Positions 48,556-61,085 of a DNA stretch of 64,000 nucleotides are shown here, in pieces. This stretch comes from Perca fluviatilis (Eukaryota; Chordata; Actinopteri; Perciformes; Percidae). Position numbers and translations under genes: made by a program. Position 1 is the first letter of the stretch; each line of letters begins with the position of its first letter. Where the stretch lies: contig NC_053127.1 of assembly GCF_010015445.1 (NCBI RefSeq), positions 23,228,745 to 23,292,744 of the forward strand, read 5' to 3'. Below the pieces are notes generated by a model. It was given only the letters and a program-made list of their open reading frames with translations, did not search any database and was not told the DNA's origin.

Positions 48556-48626
48556 GAAACAGAGGAGAGAGGGAGGGGAGAGGGACAGAGAGGGAGGGGA
48601 GTGGGGAGAGAGAAAGGGGGAGAAAA
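48556..48626 (+). repeat. Purine-rich (GA)-type tract upstream of the thy1 promoter
   Basis: About 70 bases are almost uninterrupted G and A on the plus strand, with near-mirror units of GAGGGAGGGGAGAGGG. Confidence 0.8.
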
Positions 48627-51600
48627 TGCTGCTCCAGTGGACTTTGGGGACATTTCTCAGTATTGTATAAGGATTTGTATTGATTTCTACCCTCTGTTTT
48701 ACCACAGGACAGAGGATCACATTTAATCTAGCCTCATATTAAAAGATTGAATTCAGGCTGAATGAGAAAGAAAAAGGAAATGTTGTGATGAGGGTTTGAT
48801 TAGCTGAGACACCTCAGCTGTTGTTTCCTCATTCAGTGTGCGAGTTCAATACGTGTCAGCAGTTTCTCAGCTCCTTTTGCCAACATAAATTAAAATACAT
48901 ACATATAAAACACAAATACGCAGATAATTAATTTCAACTAATGTATTGAAGATCTATACTACATTGACATCTGCATAAAAAAACACATTATTAGGAAAAC
49001 AAAAGAACACATGGATATGTGTCTGAGTATATTCTGCTAATAGGCGTATCATTTATAACTACATCAATATTACATTAACAATAAAAAAGGGATGCATTAG
49101 CCTATTAAGAGGGCTAGGCATGTCAAAGCTGCAGCTGATCTAGAGGAAGTCCACACTCAATTTCAAAGCTGGGACAGGGGACCGGTTTAAAAGGGACACA
49201 GCGGAGTAACATGGCCCAGGTCTGTCTTACTCCTTACCAGATGTTGGCTGTGAAGCACCGTTTTGTTGTTTGCAACCGAAATAGGATGATGAAGATAAGA
49301 TCTGAGGTGTTTTAGTGTGTATTTTTTTAATAAATCTAAATCCGTACTGCATGTCATTTTCACATATGGATATGTAAAATTATGTAACATTGGCTTGTGT
49401 TGCCTGAAAAACATTAAGAACAACCATTCCATCTTGTCAAATCCACTGAGCTAGACCCACTGTTTCCTCTGTATCCTCTCACTGTATCCTCTTCACACTG
49501 CTCATCCATTTTGTCAAGGTCCTTCCTGGACAGTTGCTGAACAACTGCCACACTGAAGCAGTCTCCCAGGACACTGACAGAAGGGTTGCAGAGCTCTCTG
49601 GAAGGCACAAACCACAGCAAGCGGTGAAAGCAGAGCATATATCTGCCATTTTACACACTGTACTTAATATATCAACACTACATTTTTTTTTTGTTGTTCT
49701 AATTTTGTCTCCTCTGTTTTCACTTTTAAAAGCAGAGAAAGCAGGTGTGGTGATCCCTGCCAAAAGTATTCATTAAAGATTCTGTAGCTGTGATCCCTGC
49801 TGCTCCTCTGCTGGATGCTGCTGACGATACACTGCAGATGAAACACGGAGCCATCACCTATTCATCTTCATTGATGTACACTGTAGTACTATACTACCAT
49901 TAAACCATTATATTATCAAACAGCACCAAGTATTCATTAAGTCACTACTTTTTAATTCCATGCACTTTTCCAGTTATTTGAAGGTAAAAAAACTGTTTGG
50001 CATAGTTGTTATTTCTGCATTTATAAGAAAGGCATTTTTTAACATATAAGGGTTGTCCAACTAAAATATAGTAAGAATGCTCCATCTTCTGCATTAGCCT
50101 AAAGCTTTCCTTATGTAAAAAAAAATGCTTTAATTTTAAAGGAAATGATTATTCACAACAGAACATTTCATTTACTGTAAACAGGAACACTGGACAAGTA
50201 GAATACTAATACTAATACCAATACTAATACATTGTTGTACATTCACAGTATCTAGTTCAGACATGTCTGACACTTGAACATGCAGCACACAGCGGAATCT
50301 CTGACTTTAAGCTAGTCTGCATTGTTAGATCTCCCCATCAGCCCCCATACACAACAGCTGGGATGCTTAGTTAGGGACCATCAATAAATGATGGTTTAAA
50401 TATGTTACAAAATGTTTTTTTCTCATTCCTCCATGTTTCCTTGACTGATTCAAGTTAATAATAATTAATTAATTCATATTAAATATATGCTAAAAAGATT
50501 ATTTTCATCATGAAAGGTGTTATTGCTGTATTTAAGTTTTTTTCAGGCAAATAAAATGCAGGAATGACCCGTTTTTTAAATATTTATTTGTATTATTTTT
50601 TACTTTTAAACGAGAATTGCATTTTCTTCAATAACTTCCATCCTATTTTTGTTCGTCTTTAAATATGTATATAGCCTATGGATATGGGCATCCATGTGCC
50701 TTCATGTAGCTATTAAAATATTAGAGGTTTTCTTTTCACTTTTGGATTCTTCTTCTGCATAACAATACCAAACAATATTGGACATTAGTAATTATTCTAC
50801 ATTATATGAATATTTTTATGTAAAAGATTTTTTCCCCAATAGCTTATTAAATGTCCCTCTGACCCAAAATACAGTGTAAAGACACCGCATGGGTGTATTC
50901 TCATCTGCAGCCTGCATTGGACTACAAACAGAGCAGCACATCCAGGTCCACTGTTATTGTACCAGTTGGATACAGTAGCATACTGTGTAGTTTACACTCT
51001 GTTTGCATGTTTCCTTTTTGACACTATGTGGATTAAAATATGTTTGTTTTTTATCAGTGATGGTATTCTGGGGCTGCATTCGTAACCTTCTTATGATGTC
51101 CCATATTGATTAATTCACATTTGAAAAAGAAAATCCCTCCTGCTGCTCAGCAGGTACTAGGTAAACATTTGTTTGGGCAGTAAACAACAACAAATAAAAT
51201 GTTATAACAGGAAGATCATTTGCCAGTCGTTGTTTCTGTGTCTCTAATGCGACCAAGATTGCAGTGGAGACACTACTGCAGAGGTATACAGTAGGTCAAT
51301 TAGGCCTATGTTAACTTTCAATAAGCTAAAACCGAGTGGTGTGAACGTGGATGGGACAAATTTAGAATTAAAGTTTACTGTCAAACTCAGAGCTGCTGAA
51401 GCCATAAGATGTTTGAATTTCCTGCACCTGCACCTTTCTTTTGACACTAGATGTCACCAAAACATTGCTGTATTTGTCATATTTGTGGTGGTGCTTCCGG
51501 TTTCTGTCCTGCAGAGGGAACTCTTCTTTTGCACCAAGAACTTGCAGTTCCCCTAAAACAATAACCTGGATGGGAGTAGTGGTAAAGCAAAAAAAGCAAA

Positions 51601-51900
51601 TTGAATATTGCCTTTATGTATAAAATTCCAGTTCTCCCAACTGTTTAATTTATAAACTCCAAAGTAAAGACTTCCCATCCCCGTCCTGCTTGAGTCACAC
51701 ATGACGGGCTAATGAGCATCAAATCTCTGGTCGGAGCTGTAACTTCATTCCCTGATGAATGAAAGTGAAATTAATTTCCCTGCTTCTGGATCCCGGCTGT
51801 GCAATGAGGGTATGGTCTTTTAAGGATGTGTGCGTGTCTGAGTGACTACGTACACAGCGATAACCCTAACTGTATCCTCAGTCCAACAGTGAGAGCTCTG
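48627..51900. other. Intergenic region between the two divergent thy1 genes
   Basis: There is no gene here. AT-rich unique-looking sequence predominates. A 240-bp segment at 50870-51110 is a diverged copy of sequence at 52140-52385, and a 120-bp segment at 51432-51550 recurs at 56226-56345. Confidence 0.55.
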
Positions 51901-51966
51901 CAGATGCTGATGCTGCTGCTCCGCATTCTGGCACACAGCTCAACCTCGGGAAAGGCACCACATCAG
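51826..51966 (+). other. Possible untranslated first exon of the thy1-like gene
   Basis: A run ending CACCACATCAG is followed by a good donor (GTAAGA at 51967). Splicing to the acceptor CTCTTCCAG at 52396 would put 52 bases of 5' UTR before the ATG at 52449. The 5' edge is not determined. A small upstream ORF beginning at 51904 would end just after the junction. Confidence 0.35.
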
Positions 51967-52448
51967 GTAAGACCGGCTGTCTCATCTGCAGAGTGGGATT
52001 TAAAAAAAAAGGCTTCGACAGTGTAAGGAATCTAACATTTTCAGATCATTTTTGCGTGTATCAGAAGCATGTCTGCGTGCCTGTCCGGTTCTTTTACCTG
52101 CAGAGAGGACAACAAAATGCTTATCCTACACAGTGATGGGAGTTCTGCAGTTTGCTGCATAGCTAGGACACTGCATGGGCGTAGTCCTCTCTGCATTTGG
52201 GCTGCAGCAGAACAGCACAGGCCCGCTGCGCTATTTATAACTTAAGTGGCCTAACATGGTGCAGTTTACTAATAGGTTACATGTTTACTTTGTGCCTCTA
52301 AAGATGTCATCTTGTGTTTTTCTGCATTGATCAGTGATGTTTTTCTGGGGCTGCATGTGCAGCTTTGTCATATTGTCCCATGTTGAACTCTTCCAGGCCA
52401 TAAGGTAGTGTGAAGGTTATTGATCTGACCGGACAGACGCCAATCGCT

Positions 52449-53584
52449 ATGGAGCTGCACCTGTTCGCCACGGCCTGTCTCTTCTTTGGCAGGATCATGA
52501 TAACGCATCAAACTACTCACAGTATGTGTTATTGTTTTGTATTTGTTTATTTTCAGATTGTTAAATCTACTGAAGAATCTAGGCTATGGCGGAAATTGAA
52601 GGTCGTTGTAGCCAAAAGTTGGTTTGATGTTGGGCATAGGGGGATTATGTCTAAAAAAAAAAGATGAATATTGTTGCCAAAAAAAGATATCTAGTAATGG
52701 AAACATAATAACATGCCTGTGTTGTCAAGCGGGCGATTTGAGATCAAGTCCAAATTGTCCAAATTCAATACTGCAGCAAAGGTGTCATTACGCAATTTCA
52801 ACACAGAGGTCAGTACAGTTACATTAAAGTGATGTAATCCCAGAAGTTCAACAAATACCGGCTTTATTACAGAGGATTTAGTGACTTTCAAGACAAGTTA
52901 CAGAATACTGTGACACTAAATTGAATGGGAGATGGGAAGGGGCGAAATGAGGAGATGTCATCCAGTGGTGTAGTAGTAGTTCATGAGTTGAGTGTAGGCC
53001 TACTTATAGGCACTAGATGGTTAGGTTACCGAAGAGGAAGCAGGGAGGACGTGGGTATAGTGGGTTAGTTACTTCTGTCACATTTAGAATTTGAAAGATG
53101 TTCTTCTGAGACAGACACACAAGTATGTGAAGAGCAAAAAGAAAGACTTTCTCTGTGGTTGCTCTAGTCAAAAGGTGCTAAAACTGCTAACACTAGCTTT
53201 TCACTTTGATGCTGAATAAGAGCTCACAAATCAGTCTCACTAATGAAGTTAAGCCCACTAGCCAGGTACCAAGCCTTGTTAACATTAAAACCTAGAGGTT
53301 TAGTCCATGTGTCTTTGTACTGTGTTCATTTACAGCAGCAGCCTCTGGTTGGTTGGATAACTCAGAATCACTTTGACATTGTTGTTGTTTTAGCTAAAAG
53401 GAGCTAACTGGCATTTGGTAGCAGTTGTTGAGCTTGCTAGCTTAAGAGATGCAGAGGTATGTGATTGGCTGTGAGGTGTGGGAGCGATGACAACACCATT
53501 ATGACAGTGACAGTATATGACATAATACATTCAGTCATTATGAAATATGCATTAAGAACTAAAAACAGACTTTTGAAAATGGGC

Positions 53585-53663
<79 letters not shown>

Positions 53664-54733
53664 GTATCTAATAAAACTAATAAGATGTGGTTTACACATT
53701 TTAGTCCTATGTTTTTTTTTCATTTTTTAATGGCCCCTTTATTTATTCAATATTATTACACATTGGGGTTCCATAACATAAGTACCTTATTTAAAAACAG
53801 CAGTGCGTAATGAACTGGAGTCAGCATCCAGAGCTGAACAAAATTAATAATTTGTGCCTGCAATGGTCAGAGCTTTGCATATCATTATTTTTTAACTGCC
53901 ATGTCAAAACTGATACAGATCTATTCACATAGTAGATTCAAGGCTCTTATTGCTGCCAGAGATGTCTTTACTAAATATTGACTTGAGTCATTGTTTAGCT
54001 TTGGTTTTATGTTTGTGATCATTGTGCTGCTGGAAAAAAAAATCTTTTTCATATCACTGTTTTCTCGCAGACTGCAGCAGAATTGTCTTCAGCATTTCTC
54101 AGTAGTTTGCTGCCTTTAATTCACATTGAAAAAGAAAACGTTTTTGATTCACACCCTGTTTGCATCTCTTTCAGTGAACTCATTGTATACGTTTCTGTTC
54201 GCTCCTCGCGGGCCTCAGATGTTTCCGTGTCTAACTTACCTGGAGCGAAACGTCAGGGTGGACTGTGAGTTTCCACCCACCTACCAGGTCCCCGGCCCCT
54301 ACTGTGAGTACCGGCAGGACAGCCGCCTGGTGGGCAGCACCTACCCCAACGCCGTCGTCTATGTGTCCACAGAGGACCGCAGGAAAAGCAATGTCAGCCT
54401 GGTCAGTCCTAATCTGTGCCGCCTCACCTGGGCCCCGCTGGCTGATGAGAAGCCTTTCACCTACACCTGCAGGGTTTACCAGGGCAGCAGCTGGAAGGAG
54501 AACAGCATGGCCGTCCATCACAGTGAGTAAAGAAAAGAAAAAAAACTTCAGCTTGTTATTTGAGTCTTTGTTTCCTCCAAACACCAACTGAAACTATATC
54601 TAAACTCACATTTTGCTCTATTACAGGGATTCTTCCAATCTGCTCTGCAATCAGTGTAATGTTCAAATCGGCGCCATGGTTTTTGTCACTGATGATGTCA
54701 CTTCCAGTGGCTGTGGGTCTTCTGAGTCCATGA
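52449..54733 (+). CDS. Thy-1-like GPI-anchored Ig protein, paralogue of thy1
   Basis: Three exons, 52449-52521, 54175-54522 and 54627-54733, join in frame to 175 residues. Both introns are phase 1 and the last exon is 107 nt, exactly as in thy1. The N-terminus (MELHLFATACLFF) is a plausible but weak signal peptide; the second exon adds MNSLYTFLF before the Ig domain. Cys43, 55, 123 and 146 align with the four Thy-1 cysteines, and Cys68 and Cys106 match the extra pair seen in the neighbouring thy1. Shared motifs include V/MDC, Y/FCEY or KY, and N(L/I)CRL. There is an N-glycosylation site NVS (97-99). The C-terminal hydrophobic tail after Cys146, without any cytoplasmic part, predicts a GPI anchor. 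Function is inferred only from Thy-1 relatedness; expression and partners are unknown. Confidence 0.85.
53590..53660 (+). repeat. (AT)n microsatellite, about 70 bp
   Basis: A perfect alternating AT tract in intron 1 of the thy1-like gene. Confidence 0.97.
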
Positions 54734-54883
54734 ACTCTGACTTTCACAGGGTAATGACTCAATGGACCTTTCTTACATCATCTGTGACTCACTCTGGTTT
54801 TTTAGTTGGTGGTTGACTCTATGTGGGATGCTTTTATTTTAAATTATTTTATTTAGGCAGAGAGAGAAAGCCAAAAGCCATGA

Positions 54884-54889
54884 AATAAA
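54884..54889 (+). other. Polyadenylation signal of the thy1-like gene (predicted)
   Basis: AATAAA lies 151 bases past the stop codon. Others occur at about 55120 and 55965, so a longer 3' UTR is possible. Confidence 0.4.
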
Positions 54890-57732
54890 TTAGAAACGAA
54901 ATCAACCTTTCATTGAGCATTGGGCTATTCTTTAAAAATGTACATTTGAGGTGTGAAAGTAAGATTTTATATAATAGACCTCATTCTCACCACTGTACCT
55001 TGAACACTATAGTTTCACAATGCTGAAACTGTCGCAAATCTCTTGGTTGATCAGGTCCCCCTTGTAAATAAGATTAATTGGGACATACAGTATATCTAAA
55101 CTCATATTGTTAATGGCCAAATAAAATATAGTTTTATTTTGTATTTTTTTGTTAAAGAAAAACAGATGCTTTCTATAGATTTATATTGCATCTTATTACT
55201 GTTCTAAACACAAATGGGTTTGATTATATACACTGACATTAAAAGTGGAGATCTTCCCTCAAACACTTAAAGAGTAGAGAGCCTTTTGATTGGAGTTATA
55301 TTAAGGAGTGTCTGTCAGTTCACATGCTTATTTTTATTTGGATTACATTACATAAACAGTCTCACCAGTTTGCTGAACTATAGACAAAGTAGGCAGGTAT
55401 TCTGATGGCTGACATGGCTATTGAGTATTAGTAATACATAACTGCTCAAACACTGCCTTTTCAGCTAGCAATGCTAATCTCTGTTACCTTCAGTACCTTT
55501 AAATAGAACTAACCTGGACCCCTGTGTCAGGTTCACCATGGTTATAGCAAAGCTGCTCAAGTACAGTCTCTTTTCTACTCCTCTTGGAGAGCAATAATAC
55601 TTGATTGGGATGGCCTTTGGGAAAAGGCTCTAATTTCAGTACACTATGTTTCACTGGGCTTTGATGGTAATCTGCCCTTACAGCCTAAAAAGACATTCAG
55701 ATGTGTGACTGTTGTAGCTGCTAGTTTGACAAGTGTAACGTTTTGCACATTTATTGTTTAAATTAGACATCGCTCTTCTCCTGTACAAGTATGTGTTCAT
55801 GTACACAGTATATGTGTAGTAACGAAAGAATAGTGTAGCTTTATGTTTTTTTCAAAGATGTTTCCATTTTAATATTTTCTTTTTACAGTGTATGTACATG
55901 CCTTCCACATTGTAAACACACACATTTAGGGCCTCTATGCTTCTTATTTAATTTGAACAAAATTAAATAAAAAAATTTAAACTATAATAACAAATAAAAG
56001 TTATGCACAATACAAGTTTTCTGTTTTCTCTGCACAAGTCACTTTTTCTATAGAATAGCCGACACTAATACTTCTTAGTTTTTGCTCAAGAAAATCAAAA
56101 TACATATATCCTTCAAGACCCTAAAAACAATGGCCTAATCAGCTTAAGAAATGGCCTGAATCAAAAGTTAAAAGTCAATGCAGGTCGTCTAAAGGTCTGA
56201 TTTATATCAAGCATGCCTCACGTATACATCTCCCTCTGACACTAGATGTCATCAAAGCATGTAGTTGCTTTGTCAGTTTTGTAGTGGCGCTTCCACTTTT
56301 TGTCCTAAAGAGGGAACTCTTGTTTAGCACTACCATTTGACAGCCCCATAAACACACAGTATGTTCATGGTATTGAGGCCCCATGTATCAGGATCATAGA
56401 TTGTTAATACGGTATTTACAGTCAATGATCAGAATGTACTGGTCTTTTTGAAAAGAAAAAAAAAACAGGTGTTTGCTGCCTCCTTGTTATGATTTGCTGG
56501 TACATTAAAGCTGAACAAAGCCATCATTAGGTACTTGCACTGACTATTTACATTTTATATTTGATACATCTGCCAACCACTACCTTTCGGAGGGGAAAGT
56601 TATACTTTTTTCAATATACTTTTCACTTGACACAGGTCTAGAGAGTTACTTTGCAAATAAGTCAATTTATAAGATATGGTGCACTGTCATTGATTAATCT
56701 GTCCAGCATTATAAAATAAGCTCACATAAATACATCTGTAATAATATCCATTATTATAAATGATAAATATATCATTCTAAGCAGAAATCCAGATAAGTTG
56801 AGGAAAACTCATCCTGTTTAGCTGTAGCCCCCAAGCAGCACAATGTTTGGTGTTTGCCGAAAAAACACAGTGTCACTCTCTGTCTTTCTCATGTGCTTTC
56901 TCATAAAAAGAGGCCGATTTTCATGTCAGTTTAAAGAACTATAATCATGGTGTAAATGTCTACCTTTAATGTAGGGTTCACATGTTTGGTGACTCAGCAT
57001 GCATGCAAAGGGAAATACTAAGGACTAAGAGTCACATTTTAGTTATTTTCTAATTGCAATTTTTCATACAAGAGTGCAGCTAAAGTGTGTAAAAAGGCAG
57101 GAGTTGAATAAATAGGGTCCTTTAGAGGGAAGAGGCATCACATTTAATTATTTTGGGCAATATCAAAACTGTGCTGCATAAACAAAACCGTGTCACTGAG
57201 GGTAAAGAGATATAAAAGAATAGCATAAAGCAGCTGCAGCTGATGTCACTTCCTGTCATAATAAGCATAGAGCAGATCAGAGAAACCAGTGGAAATATTT
57301 TCTGCATGGAAATTACATACAAATTACAATAAAATAAAAATACAGTGCTTGGCTTCCTGTGCTTATAAATAACCTTCGACTAGACTTCACCACAGTCAGC
57401 ACTAGAAAAACAAGCCGTGCTCTTCTTGTAATTTGTACAAACAAAAGAATATTCGTGTGAACTAATAACGCAGATCACTTAAAGGGGTTCTCTACCTTTT
57501 TTTAAATAATGTCTTATGGGGCTCTGGAGGGAGCTTTATAATGTCTAAGAAAATAACCCTGATGATGTCATCAAGGTTATCTCAGATTGATTTGAGATTC
57601 AAATTTTTCAATAAAAAGCCAGCTTTACTAAATGAAGTGTGGTCTGATAAAAAGGATCAGTTGGTTGCATTATAGGAAGTGTGGGATCTGAACCAATTGG
57701 TTGTTTTGACCCAGTGCTAGTGTTATTTTACA

Positions 57733-57967
57733 TATTACTGTTGGGTTATTTATCCATACTAAAACATGATTAGTATCCACCTAAACACTTTCTCAACTGT
57801 ATTCCTAGTTGTACAAAACAATTTGCATATGATATATGCAAAGGATATACATATAATCAACAATCAGTAACAAAAAGTGACATGTAAGTTAGTGTGAAAG
57901 GGCTACAGATTATAACAGTTCACGACCATACTATATTTTAGTTTGGGTTAATAACCCAACAGTAATA
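57733..57967. repeat. Inverted repeat pair (ATTACTGTTGGGTTATT)
   Basis: TATTACTGTTGGGTTATT at 57733-57750 is repeated inverted at 57950-57967 (AATAACCCAACAGTAATA). The next bases (ATACTAAAA against TTTTAGT) also pair, giving arms of about 32 bp around a 170-bp centre. Probably a MITE. Confidence 0.6.
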
Positions 57968-58139
57968 GAAGAAAAAGCACTAACACAGTATTCTTTTGTT
58001 GCTAATTTGACCTAGTTATTTAAATCAGTGTCTTATAATTCCTCTAACTTTATAAACATGTTATATTAAATGGCTGGAGTAAGTTATCTTCTCCCTCTCA
58101 AAAACACTTCTACTGCATGAACACCAAACAAAACATACT

Positions 58140-58670
58140 GCAGGAGCATTTAATTGGAGCCGTTTATGAAATTGCAAGCACCCATGATTCACCCGGATTC
58201 AGCCAGAGCTGTTTGCAAACATACGACTAACCTGATTTCCTCCGTTTCCTGTTCAAGAAAAATGTGATAGGGACTAGATCAGCTGCTGCCAGGTTAATGT
58301 CATCATGAATTAATCATTATCCCGGCCTCCCTCTGAGAGATACAGAGATGCATTGCAGGTCTGACGCTGGGTGTGCATGTGCATATTGTGTTTTATATTA
58401 ACAAAGCTCCAATGGCCCAGACCACCTAATTTCCTGGCACTGTGCCTGGGCCACACAGATAAATTAGCCCAGCCACAGCTCGCTGTGGGGGCCCCTCCAG
58501 GCCATACAAACAAGGCAGGAATAATCTCCATCAGCTCTGAGCATTAAACATGCATTCATCTTCCGCTCCGTGCAGATGTTAATTGAGGTTCTGCTGCTTT
58601 TTCTATGAGTCAATTAGGAGCATCAACCAGAAGTGGGAGCACAGGAGGACACCTTTAAACCACTTTAAAC
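58140..58670. promoter_or_regulatory. Possible conserved non-coding regulatory block
   Basis: The segment is non-repetitive, of mixed composition, and dense in homeodomain- and POU-like motifs: ATTTAATTGGAG, CATGAATTAATCATTA, ATGTTAATTGAGG and GTCAATTAGGAGC. It lacks an ORF of note and stands out from the flanking AT-rich sequence. This is a judgement from texture only. Confidence 0.3.
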
Positions 58671-60480
58671 CACGAATCATCTGTGTCATGAGGTTATGAC
58701 GGTGGAACAAATCTTTTTTATTTTTTTACGTGTTGCTGCAGAATAATTATTCAGAATCACAAAGACAAATGTTTGTAGTTTGTTAAATAAGTATTAGTGA
58801 TAAACGTGATATGCACAATGGCACATAAACAGCATATTATGTTATTATGTTTAGGCTAATAATAAATACAACTTGCTGAATAAATACAACTCTGGAAGAA
58901 AACACTGAGTGAACAGAGGGCAGCAAAAAGTTGAAGGGAATATTCTAAATGAAATTAGATTGAGACCATTCTCATGTGACCCCAATGGGTATTCACTGAA
59001 TCCTTTCATCAACAACAAAACAGAAAAACGTCTGCACTTTGTCAGTTGTGGGACGTAAACTATAGTGTAGCCTACGGCGTAGTGCCATTTTTTTTTTTTT
59101 ATCTGCTTCAAGTGAAGAAAAACTACGGTGGCTGTAGACGTTTGCTTTGCTATTTGAAAACCGCAGTTCTGATCAGAATGTCCATTGAAGATTCTATCTG
59201 ACAAATCAGCTCATTTGTTGACATTTCCGAATGCCTTCCTACAGTTGCTTAATAAAAGCGGGCTTTCCACACAAACAAACGTACATGTGTCAGTAGTATG
59301 AGAAAAAAACGAGATTTTAACAGTGGCTGGGGTCGGGCTCGGACATAAATATCATAATGCCTGTCGGGCTCGGGCCGGGTTTGGTTACTGCTCTGTCAGA
59401 CGCGGGCTGGCCTCGGACAGAAAAATGCAGCCCGATCTGCACTCTACTATCCACAACTTTTGCTATTAGAAAACCAAAAAGACCATGCAGTGGAAAAATG
59501 GCTTTAGACAGCATGTTTTGTAGCCATTGAGGCTGACAAGACGTGCCCCAGTCAGACAAATAAATGGCAGCGGGTGTCCCTTTAACACCACTCAGCCACC
59601 CAGCTACTACTAATACACTTTATTGACCAGTCAGGCAGGAGAGGTGACCCGAGGGCTCTGGAAACAACAACCACTTAAGGGTTTGGGCTTTGTGATCTGC
59701 TTCCCTGCTGTTGAATGGCTCTCATTGTGTGATTAATTGTGTGTGATGCAGGCTGTGTGTGTTAAACTGGGAATATGTTGGGGGAATAGAGTGATGGAAG
59801 AACAGTAGACTGGTACAGTCTATGGGAAGAACAGAGCAAGCGCCTTTGAAGATGACAGTGACATGAAGGCATGTTTCCTTATGATAGCAAGGCCTGTGAT
59901 ATGTGCTGCTGTGTGTATTGAGAAAATCTTAAATTGACAAAAAAAGTGTCTAAATGATTATGATCTTTTTTAATTTAGTCTTCTATTAAAATGATTAACA
60001 AAGTTGGAGAGACTAAACATTGCCTCATATTGTAGCTGTAATGTGGCCTCATTTCATACAGGAAACAAACCTGTTATCTCTGACATCAAGTTTGGCACAT
60101 TTGACAGAAACCAAAGTGTGGATAGATGTTTAGACTATAATGACCTGCTTTCTGCCCAGTAAATTTGTTTTTATCAAAATATGCTTCATTATTTCCTTAC
60201 TTCAGGCTTGTTTTGTATTACAGTAGAGAAAAAGCTTCAGGTGGCAACAGAAAACAGACCACATGGAAGATGACTAATTTACAATTTGATCAAATTTGCT
60301 ACCATACAAATCTTTTCAGTTTCCTGGCAGTAATTCTCCAGTCGTGCGTTGGCATGGGTTGCAGCCAGTTCATGTTCTTAATGCTCAACGTAGCCAGCAG
60401 CAAAGTTTTACAGATGTTCATAGAAAACTCCAGTATTTTGATAAAGAATCTTAATTATCACCTGCTAATGTACTAAAAAA

Positions 60481-61085
60481 AGCAGACTGATCTCATAAAG
60501 TGGCGTATGTATGACACGCCAATTCGTATGCCATTTTGGCGTGTTATCAAGACGCATACTCGCCTTTTAGCGCTTTTATCAACGGCGTTTGGCCTCCATT
60601 GACTTACCATTACCTTGCGATTGCGTGTGAATTTACGTCATAGCGAGTAGTATGAAAGGGCGAAAATCTGCAAAGGGAGGTTGGCCGGGGTGGTGGATAG
60701 GTCAAACACAGGACTTTCACCCAGGAGACCGGGGATCGTGTCCCGCGTGTCACGTTTCCTAAACTCAACTGTCGCTTTCTTCTTTTCCTAAACCCAACCC
60801 CGTTCTTCTTTTCCTAAACCCAACCTGCGTGTCAAGTTTCCTAAACCCAACCGTAGCTTTCTTCTTTTACTAAACTCAACCAGTTCTTCTTTTCCTAAAC
60901 CTAACCTGTCCGCTTTATACGGCGCTCAAAATGCATACAGATAACATGCCACTTGGCTTTGAAAAGTGGCGTGTATGTTTACGTCCACTGTATACAACAT
61001 AGACATACACACGGATAGCTCAAAATACGTACAGATAACACGCCACTTGGCTTAAGAAAGTGGGCGTGTATGTTTACGTGAAGTC
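60481..61085 (+). mobile_element. tRNA-like repeat with TTTCCTAAACCCAACC satellite
   Basis: A tRNA-like head has box A-like TTGGCCGGGGTGGTGG (60681-60696) and box B-like GGATCGTGTCC (60733-60743). Five or so imperfect copies of a unit containing TTCTTTTCCTAAACCCAACC follow (60750-60905). Two tandem copies of a unit with CAGATAACAYGCCACTTGGC and GTGTATGTTTACGT close it (about 60930-61080). No open frame. Likely a composite SINE-like family. Confidence 0.55.

Noticed and set aside
53465..53671. Open frame ending in a long IY repeat
   Set aside because: Translation of the AT microsatellite in an intron.
54231..54587. 118-codon minus-strand frame
   Set aside because: Antisense shadow of the thy1-like second exon.
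60681..60745. A functional tRNA gene
   Set aside because: Box A/B-like motifs are imperfect, no cloverleaf with an acceptor stem can be drawn, and tandem repeat sequence follows directly.
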